NCBI RefSeq assembly: GCF_005889715.1
Contig: NZ_VCKW01000027.1
Location: 1-50,970 of the forward strand
Direction of reading: 5' to 3'
From: Actinomadura soli
GTDB taxonomy: Bacteria; Actinomycetota; Actinomycetes; Streptosporangiales; Streptosporangiaceae
Length of the DNA stretch: 50,970 bases
The notes under the pieces were generated by a model. That model ran no database searches, was not told the DNA's origin, and was given only the letters and a program-made list of their open reading frames with translations. The position numbers were made by a program, and so were the translations under genes. Shown here one piece after another: positions 45,524 to 50,970 of the stretch. How positions within the stretch are numbered: the stretch's first letter is position 1; each line of letters begins with the position of its first letter.

Positions 45524-46712
45524 ACAGCGGTTCGTGCGACTCGCGGCGGATCTGGCCGACGACTTCGCCGAACGCGCCGACGAACACGACCGCGACAACA
45601 CCTTCCCCTTCGAGAACTTTGAACGCATGCGCGAAGCCGGATACCTGCGGCTGACCGTCCCAGAAGAACTCGGCGGGCTCGGCGCCGACCTCAACGACCT
45701 GGTCGCCGCACAGGAACGGCTCGCCATGGGATGCGCGGCGACCGCTCTCGTGGTCAACATGCACGTCTCGCCGATCGGCCAGCTGGCCAGCATGTGGCGG
45801 TCGGATCCGCGGCCCAGGCTCGAACAGTGGCTCCGTGACTGTGCCGAGGGCAAGGTGATCAACGCCGTGCTGTCGGCCGAGCCCGGAGCGCCGCTTCTGC
45901 GCGATTCGCGGTGCACGGCCGTCCGCGTCGACGGCGGGTACCGGATCAAGGGCAAGAAGATCTTCGGCACCGGCTCCTCGGTGATGACGCACTTCTCCAG
46001 CATGGCCCGCTTCGACGACCCGGAGGCAGGCCCGCAGATCATCTTCTACCGGCTTCCGGCCGAAACCCCGGGACTCGAGATCCTGCGCACCTGGGACACG
46101 CTCGGCATGCGGGCCACGCAGAGCAACGATGTGCTGTTCGACGACGTCTTCGTTCCGGACGAAGCGGTCTTTCACCGGTACCCCGTCGGCACCCTGGACG
46201 GCACCCTCCTCAAGACGGTCTGGGGATGGGCGCAGCCGACGTTCGCCGCCACGTACCTGGGCACCGCACTGGGCGGAGTCCAACGGCTCCGGCAGCAGAT
46301 CATCGAGCCGCGCGGCCTTGCGGACCAGCCGCAGATCCAGGCGCTGATGGCCGAGATCACGGTGCTCACCGAAACCGCCCGCGCCACGATCCGCCATGTC
46401 GCCCAGGAGATGACGTCGGGGCACCTGTTCACCGATCTCGACGTCCAGAGCGGGATGAGCAGGGCCGTGATGGCCAAGTACGTGGGCGCCAACAACGCCG
46501 TGGCGATCATGGAGAAGGTCATGCAGATCGCCGGTGGCGCGGCGTTCTACAACCGGTCCTCGCTGGCCCGCATCTACCGGGACGTGCGCGCGGCCACCAT
46601 CCAGCCCTACAACAACCTGGACGCGCTCGACCTGTTCGGGAAGACCTCGCTCGGGCTCCCGGTCGCACCGGTCAACCCGCTGCAGGCGGAGGCCGTCGGG
46701 AGCCGGTCGTGA
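45492..46712 (+). CDS. Acyl-CoA-dehydrogenase-fold flavin monooxygenase
   Basis: This 406-residue protein has the ACAD fold: N-terminal helices (FENFERMREAGYLRLTVPEELGGLGADLND), a beta domain with GGYRIKGKKIFGTGSSVMTHF, TWDTLGMRATQSNDVLFDDVFVPDE and a C-terminal helical domain. The usual catalytic Glu motif (EGT) near the end is absent (QPYNNLDALDLFGK), as in group D two-component oxygenases such as DszC. With the flavin reductase it probably oxygenates the imported substrate. Start uncertain: ATG 45492 or 45498 lack a ribosome site; TTG 45510 has GGAG 6 nt before it. Confidence 0.85.
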   Translation: MPMETLLTSREQRFVRLAADLADDFAERADEHDRDNTFPFENFERMREAGYLRLTVPEELGGLGADLNDLVAAQERLAMGCAATALVVNMHVSPIGQLASMWRSDPRPRLEQWLRDCAEGKVINAVLSAEPGAPLLRDSRCTAVRVDGGYRIKGKKIFGTGSSVMTHFSSMARFDDPEAGPQIIFYRLPAETPGLEILRTWDTLGMRATQSNDVLFDDVFVPDEAVFHRYPVGTLDGTLLKTVWGWAQPTFAATYLGTALGGVQRLRQQIIEPRGLADQPQIQALMAEITVLTETARATIRHVAQEMTSGHLFTDLDVQSGMSRAVMAKYVGANNAVAIMEKVMQIAGGAAFYNRSSLARIYRDVRAATIQPYNNLDALDLFGKTSLGLPVAPVNPLQAEAVGSRS

Positions 46713-47101
46713 GCGCCGCCGTCTCCGACGCGCATCACCTCACCGGTGATCTGCTGGACCGTGCCATCGTCCTTCTGGAAGCGGATCCCCAGAGAGACCG
46801 GTGGAGGTCGGCGCGCATCGGCCTGAGCGAAACCCCCGGGCCGGACCTGCTCCTGGTGGTCGACCGCGGAACCGTCCGCCGGGCCGGCGACGGCCAGGAC
46901 GGCGCCGACCTCAAGCAGATCCGGATCGTCGGTACCGCGGACGAGTGGAAACCGATCCTGGCCGGCCTGCACGGCGGGCTGCACCGCGCGTGGCGGTATC
47001 ACCTGCTCCGCTTCGAGGGAGACTCCGTCGCGCTGCTCGACCTGTGGAAGACCATCTGGCGACTCGGTGACGCACTGGCCGACGCGTACCGGAGGAACTG
47101 A
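46709..47101 (+). CDS. Conserved small protein of unknown function (SCP2-like?)
   Basis: This 130-residue protein starts at GTG 46709, overlapping the previous stop by 4 bp. The sequence IRIVGTADEWKPILAGLHGGLHRAWRYHLLRFEGDSVALLDLWKTIWRLGDAL resembles the SCP2 sterol-carrier fold, where a DEWKxILxG-like turn precedes a ridge of hydrophobic residues. I am not sure of the family. Its place between monooxygenase and hydrolase implies a substrate-holding or assembly role. Confidence 0.7.
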   Translation: MSAAVSDAHHLTGDLLDRAIVLLEADPQRDRWRSARIGLSETPGPDLLLVVDRGTVRRAGDGQDGADLKQIRIVGTADEWKPILAGLHGGLHRAWRYHLLRFEGDSVALLDLWKTIWRLGDALADAYRRN

Positions 47102-47102
47102 C

Positions 47103-47927
47103 ATGTCCTACCTCGACATCGACGGTGCTCGCCTGTACTACGAACAGTTCGACAACGGCCGCCCGCCGCTGGCCCTGGTGCACGGGGCGGGCCAGGACAC
47201 CCTGTCGTGGCGGTACGTGAGCGACCGCCTCACCGACCACTTCTCCGTCATCGCCCTGGACCTTCCCGGCCACGGCAAGAGCGCACGCCGCCCCGACGGC
47301 GCCGCCATCGCCGACTACGCGGACCACATCCCGTACGTCGACGGTCTCATGGCCGCGCTCGGTCACCGCCGCTACGTCTTCATGGGCCACTCGTTCGCCG
47401 GCGGCCTCGGACTCAGCCTCGCCCGGGCCCGGCCGGACTCGGTGGCGGCCGTGATCATGCTGGACGGCACCGGGTGCCCATCGGCCGCCTGGGGCGGAAA
47501 CGCCTTCGATCTCGTGGCGATCAACCCCACCGACTGGATGGAGGTCAACTTCCGGCTGATCTGCGGCCCCACCACGAGCCCCGAACGGGTCGACGAGATC
47601 TCCCGAGACGTCCTGCGATGCCCGCCCGACGTCGTCCAAGGCGACATCAAGGCGTTCGCCCGAACCGACCTGCAAAGCGATCTGCCGACGATGACGACGC
47701 CCCTGATGGCCGTCCACGGCCTCGACGACTGGTCCATCCCACCGGAGCTCGGCCGTCGCACCTGCGAGCAGATCGGCGGCCCCGCCGTCTTCCACGGCCT
47801 CTCCGACGTCGGACACTTTCCGCACGTCGAAGCGCCCGCCCGGCTGATGGACGCCATCGACGAGCTGTGGCCGGGCTTCGCCAAAAACCACCTGGAGCTG
47901 AACGCGACCGAGGAGAGCACACGGTGA
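47103..47927 (+). CDS. Alpha/beta hydrolase
   Basis: This 274-residue hydrolase has oxyanion LVHGAGQDTLSWRYV, nucleophile Ser in MGHSFAGGLGL, acid in VHGLDDWSIPPE and His in SDVGHFPHVE. It is a typical cytosolic ester, lactone or C-C bond hydrolase; a Baeyer-Villiger-type product from the oxygenase would be a fitting substrate (inference). GGAGG lies 7 nt before ATG. Confidence 0.92.
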   Translation: MSYLDIDGARLYYEQFDNGRPPLALVHGAGQDTLSWRYVSDRLTDHFSVIALDLPGHGKSARRPDGAAIADYADHIPYVDGLMAALGHRRYVFMGHSFAGGLGLSLARARPDSVAAVIMLDGTGCPSAAWGGNAFDLVAINPTDWMEVNFRLICGPTTSPERVDEISRDVLRCPPDVVQGDIKAFARTDLQSDLPTMTTPLMAVHGLDDWSIPPELGRRTCEQIGGPAVFHGLSDVGHFPHVEAPARLMDAIDELWPGFAKNHLELNATEESTR

Positions 47928-49414
47928 ACCGCCCCGACACCGATCCGTATCGGATGCTCATCGACGGCAAGTGGGTCGACGGCTCCACCGGCGAGCGGTT
48001 CGACTCGATCGATCCGTACCGCCGGCAGCCGTGGGCCAGCCTCTCACAGGCGTCCGACGACGATGTGGACCACGCGGTCCGCAGTGCCCGGGCCGCCTTC
48101 GAGAACACATGGCGCAAGACGAACGGAGGGGAACGCGCCAGGCTCATGCTGCGGCTCGCCGACCTCATCGACGCCGAGGCGCCGCACCTGGCCAGGCTGG
48201 AGACCACCGACAACGGCAAGGTGATCCGCGAGACGACGCGGCAGATGGGCTTCGCCGCCCGCAACTACCGCTTCCTGGCGGGGCAGGCCGACAAGCTCTA
48301 CGGGCAGACGATTCCCCTGGACAACGCCAATCTGTTCGACTTCACCCTGCACGAGCCCGCCGGAGTCGCCGCGCTCCTCGTCGCCTGGAACTCCCCGATC
48401 CAGCTCCTGACCAACAAGCTCGCACCCGCGCTCGCCGCGGGCTGCACCGTGGTGATCAAACCCTCCGAGCACGCGTCGGTCACCACCCTCGAGCTCGCCC
48501 GGCTCGCCGAGGAGGCGGGTTTCCCACCCGGGGTGATCAACGTCGTCACCGGTGACGGGCGTGTCGGAGCCGCACTCACCGCGCATCCCGATCTCGATCT
48601 CATCTCCTTCACCGGCGGGCAGCGCACCGGACGCCTGGTCGCCAAGGCGGCCGCGGAGAACCTGGTGGCCGTGGCGCTCGAACTCGGCGGCAAGTCCCCG
48701 AACATCGTGTTCGCGGACGCCGACCTCGACACCGCGATCCCCGGAGCGCTGGCCGGCATCTTCGCGGCCGCCGGGCAGACCTGCATCGCCGGCTCGCGGC
48801 TGCTGGTCGAACGGCCCATCTACGAGACCGTCCTTGAGCGGCTCGGCGAGCGCACCGCCGCCATCCGCCTCGGCGACCCCCTCGACCCGGACACCGAGAT
48901 GGGACCGGTCGCCAACCAGCTCCAGTACGACACCATCCTCGACTACATCGCCGCCGCCAAGGGCGACGGCGCACGCCTGCTCGCCGGCGGCGGGCCCGTC
49001 GACGACCCGGAACTGCCGACCGGGTACTTCGTGCAGCCGACGGTGTTCGCCGACGTCACCAGCGACATGAAGGTCGCGTCCGAGGAGGTGTTCGGCCCCG
49101 TCCTCGCGGTGCTGCCCTTCGACGGTGAGGACGAGGCCATCCACATCGCCAACGCGACCCAGTACGGCCTGGCCTCAGGACTGTGGACCCGCAGCCTGTC
49201 GCGGGCGGTGCGCGTCGCGAGGGAGATACGGGCGGGCACGGTCTGGATCAACACCTACCGCACCAACGCGGCGCAAGCCCCCTTCGGCGGCTACAAGAAG
49301 AGCGGGTTCGGCCGTGAGCGCGGTCTGGATTCGCTCCACGACTACCTGCGTGTCAAGAACGTGATGGCCGACCTCTCCGAGGACATCGGCGACCCCTTCA
49401 GCATGCGCGTCTGA
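47924..49414 (+). CDS. NAD(P)-dependent aldehyde dehydrogenase
   Basis: This 496-residue ALDH has GTG start coupled by a 4-bp overlap. The cofactor and catalytic parts are AWNSPIQLLTNKLAPALAAGCTVVIKPSEHAS, SFTGGQRTGRLVAKAAAENLVAVALELGGKSPN (general-base Glu), AAGQTCIAGSRLLVE (nucleophile Cys) and SEEVFGPVLAVLPFD. The residue pattern fits betaine/aromatic aldehyde types. It would oxidise the aldehyde left after oxygenation or, originally, amine oxidation. Confidence 0.95.
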   Translation: MNRPDTDPYRMLIDGKWVDGSTGERFDSIDPYRRQPWASLSQASDDDVDHAVRSARAAFENTWRKTNGGERARLMLRLADLIDAEAPHLARLETTDNGKVIRETTRQMGFAARNYRFLAGQADKLYGQTIPLDNANLFDFTLHEPAGVAALLVAWNSPIQLLTNKLAPALAAGCTVVIKPSEHASVTTLELARLAEEAGFPPGVINVVTGDGRVGAALTAHPDLDLISFTGGQRTGRLVAKAAAENLVAVALELGGKSPNIVFADADLDTAIPGALAGIFAAAGQTCIAGSRLLVERPIYETVLERLGERTAAIRLGDPLDPDTEMGPVANQLQYDTILDYIAAAKGDGARLLAGGGPVDDPELPTGYFVQPTVFADVTSDMKVASEEVFGPVLAVLPFDGEDEAIHIANATQYGLASGLWTRSLSRAVRVAREIRAGTVWINTYRTNAAQAPFGGYKKSGFGRERGLDSLHDYLRVKNVMADLSEDIGDPFSMRV

Positions 49415-49455
49415 CCGGCGCGCCCCTCCTCAACACTCCAAGAAAGCAGGAAATC

Positions 49456-50199
49456 ATGAGCCTCACCGGCAAGGTCGCCGTCATCACCGGCGCCTCCAGC
49501 GGCATCGGCCACGCCACCGCGAAGGCGCTCGCCGCCCAGGGCGCCACCGTCGTGGTCACCGGACGGCGGGAGGACCGGCTCGTCGCGGTCGCCAAGGAAA
49601 TCGTCCAGGACGGCGGCATCGCCGACACCTGCACGTGCGACGTCACCGACGAGGACCAGGCCACCGCGATGATCAAGGACGTCGTGGACCGCCACGGGCG
49701 TATCGATGTTCTCGTGAACAACGCCGGCGTGATGCTGCTCAGCCGGATAGAGCGCGGACTCACCGACGAGTGGCGCCAGATGACGGACGTCAATCTGCAC
49801 GGTGTGCTCTTCCCGACCCACGCCGTCCTCCCAGTCATGAAGGCCCAGGGATCGGGCGCGATCGTCAACATCTCCAGCACCGCGGCCCGCCGCAGCCGCC
49901 CGCTCGGCGGCGTCTACGCCGCCACCAAGGCGGCCGTCACCGCCCTTTCGGAATCCATCCGCCTCGAGGTCCTCAAGGACGGCATCGGCGTCACCGTGAT
50001 CATCCCGGGCGCCGTGGACACCGAACTGGCCACCCACATCACCGACAAGGAGGCCCAGGGCGGCATCGCGGCGCTGAAGCAGAACATGGAGTTCCTGCAG
50101 CCGGAGGACGTGGCCGCCGCGGTGGTGTACACCGTCGGCCAGCCAAGCAGGGTGAACGTGTCAGAACTGGTCATCCGGCCGCAGATGCAGGAATTCTGA
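49456..50199 (+). CDS. Short-chain dehydrogenase/reductase
   Basis: This 247-residue classical SDR has TGASSGIGHATAKALAAQG, NNAGVM, NISSTAARRSRPLGGVYAATKAAV with Ser, Tyr and Lys of the triad, and PGAVDTEL. It converts an alcohol/ketone pair with NAD(P). AGGA lies 5 nt before ATG. Near the operon end, it precedes the Rid gene by 7 bp. Confidence 0.93.
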   Translation: MSLTGKVAVITGASSGIGHATAKALAAQGATVVVTGRREDRLVAVAKEIVQDGGIADTCTCDVTDEDQATAMIKDVVDRHGRIDVLVNNAGVMLLSRIERGLTDEWRQMTDVNLHGVLFPTHAVLPVMKAQGSGAIVNISSTAARRSRPLGGVYAATKAAVTALSESIRLEVLKDGIGVTVIIPGAVDTELATHITDKEAQGGIAALKQNMEFLQPEDVAAAVVYTVGQPSRVNVSELVIRPQMQEF

Positions 50200-50206
50200 G
50201 TCTCCT

Positions 50207-50641
50207 ATGAGCTCACCAGAGTCATCCGACGCACGCGCGAGCCGGCGGCTGCTGCGACCGTACGGACCAGACGGTCACGACGCGCCGCGATTCGCCTACT
50301 CTCTCGGCGTCCTGTGCGGAGGAATGGTCTTCATCGCCGGCCAGGTCGCGCGTGACGCGGCCGGCCGGCTGATCGGGCCGGCCGACCCCGAGGCACAGGC
50401 CAGGCAGGTCTATGAGAATGTGCGTGCCGTGCTCGCCGACGCCGGCGGCGGGCCCGGCGACATCGTCGCGACCACCACCTACATCACCGACCGCGCCTAT
50501 CGCGAACCGGTCACCGCGGTGCGCCGAAGCTTCTTCGACGGAGCGGACTACCCGGCCAACACCCTGGTCATCGTCGCCGGTCTGGGTCTCCCCGACTATC
50601 TGGTCGAGGTCTCCGCGATCGCCGTGGTCCCGCGGCGCTGA
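50207..50641 (+). CDS. Rid-family (YjgF/YER057c) protein lacking the deaminase Arg
   Basis: This 144-residue protein has the trimeric Rid fold (FAYSLGVLCGGMVFIAGQVARDAAGRLIGPADPEAQARQVYENVRAVLADAGG...). The position that is Arg105 in E. coli RidA (PARS) is Asn (YPANTLVIVAGL), so the enamine/imine deaminase activity of RidA is unlikely. It belongs to another Rid subfamily, often found in catabolic operons. Last recognisable gene of the operon. Confidence 0.9.
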   Translation: MSSPESSDARASRRLLRPYGPDGHDAPRFAYSLGVLCGGMVFIAGQVARDAAGRLIGPADPEAQARQVYENVRAVLADAGGGPGDIVATTTYITDRAYREPVTAVRRSFFDGADYPANTLVIVAGLGLPDYLVEVSAIAVVPRR

Positions 50642-50951
50642 CGGCGCCATGTCGCGGAGCACCGCGAGGGACTCCAGCCACGAGGCGGAGGAACAAAGAT
50701 GCGTGCTCAATGAACACCAGCCGGTCAGGGTGGCCATGACCAGCACGATGTGACGACGTTGCTTCACCGCCTGCGCGCAGGTCAGCGTGTGTGAGCGCAG
50801 CAGGCTGGGTCTCTTCGGTGATGAGATAGTTGACCCGCCACTCAGGAGCGTGGTTGCCGTTCGGATCGAGAGCGTTGTTGTTGTCCGTGAAGGAATACTG
50901 GCTCACCATTGTCTCCCCCGAGAAGAGCGCCGGGCCGCTCGCCCCGGGAGG
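50642..50951. other. Contig-end region without a clear gene
   Basis: A minus-strand frame starting near 50909 (VSQYSFTDNNNALDPNGNHAPEW...) has GGGGGAG close upstream, but it runs into the 3' end of the Rid gene and soon becomes Arg/Pro-rich, so at most its N-terminus is real or it is frameshifted. I recognise no family. Confidence 0.3.
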
Positions 50952-50970
50952 CTGTCTCTTATACACCTCT
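50952..50970. other. Tn5/Nextera mosaic-end adapter sequence
   Basis: The last 19 bases match the Tn5 mosaic end CTGTCTCTTATACACATCT with one mismatch (C for A at the sixteenth base). In reverse it would read as MYKRQ, a known protein-database artefact. It is library adapter, not genome. Confidence 0.9.

Noticed and set aside
50568..50966. 132-residue minus-strand protein starting MYKRQ
   Set aside because: Its start is the Tn5 mosaic-end adapter, and its later part is antisense to the Rid gene.

Overview
The window comes from a high-GC actinomycete. The coding strand is strongly G/C at third codon positions, GTG starts are common, adjacent genes are coupled by 4-bp GTGA/ATGA overlaps, and a type II polyketide synthase is present. 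The family is probably Streptosporangiales- or Streptomyces-like, but I cannot place it further. The right edge is an assembly end, because the last 19 bases match the Tn5/Nextera mosaic end with one mismatch.

Region A (1-19.7 kb) is an angucycline-type aromatic polyketide cluster with an amino-sugar arm. A long minus-strand operon starts at a near-consensus promoter (19624-19652). It reads: FAD oxygenase, small TcmI-type cyclase, KS-alpha, CLF, ACP, C9 ketoreductase, didomain aromatase/cyclase, second FAD oxygenase, rmlA, rmlB, then acyl-CoA carboxylase beta, epsilon and alpha/BCCP subunits. The first eight genes follow the known urdamycin order E-F-A-B-C-D-L-M. KS-alpha carries a one-base frameshift as given. 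A converging plus-strand operon holds a glycosyltransferase (5' end outside the window), an MFS exporter fused to a tandem antibiotic-biosynthesis-monooxygenase module, a sugar epimerase, a sugar aminotransferase and an FMN reductase. Together they suggest malonyl-CoA supply, an oxidised polycyclic aglycone, TDP-4-keto-6-deoxy-sugar formation and transamination, glycosylation and export.

Region B (19.7-21.6 kb) is a decayed border: an acyl-CoA dehydrogenase tail, a phosphotransferase pseudogene that has lost both catalytic aspartates, a hairpin terminator and a truncated IS481-type transposase.

Region C (21.6-33.7 kb) looks like a regulated scavenging island for peptides or N-acyl compounds. 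It has a MocR-type regulator with the PLP lysine replaced by Glu, a C45-type Ntn hydrolase/acyltransferase, a five-gene Opp/Dpp ABC importer, an amidohydrolase with altered metal ligands and an S9 prolyl-oligopeptidase-like enzyme. The divergent promoters are mirror images, each with a 16-bp operator (ACAAGA-N4-TCTTGT) overlapping its -35 box.

Region D (33.7-36.4 kb) is a graveyard: a scrap of IS3 orfA, a frameshifted amidohydrolase, a STAS-like fragment and a 521-bp ISL3-derived element that still has both inverted repeats. Region E (36.5-38.8 kb) is a large NB-ARC/TPR/LuxR regulator.

Region F (39.2-50.6 kb) is a catabolic locus with its own Liv-type ABC importer, a FadR-type GntR regulator and an operon of flavin reductase, acyl-CoA-dehydrogenase-like monooxygenase, a small unknown protein, alpha/beta hydrolase, aldehyde dehydrogenase, SDR and a Rid-family protein. 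GTATAC-type sites lie in the liv promoter and over both -10 boxes of the gntR/flavin reductase intergenic region, which suggests one regulon. A deletion scar of a copper amine oxidase lies inside the operon and hints that the ancestral substrate was an amine.
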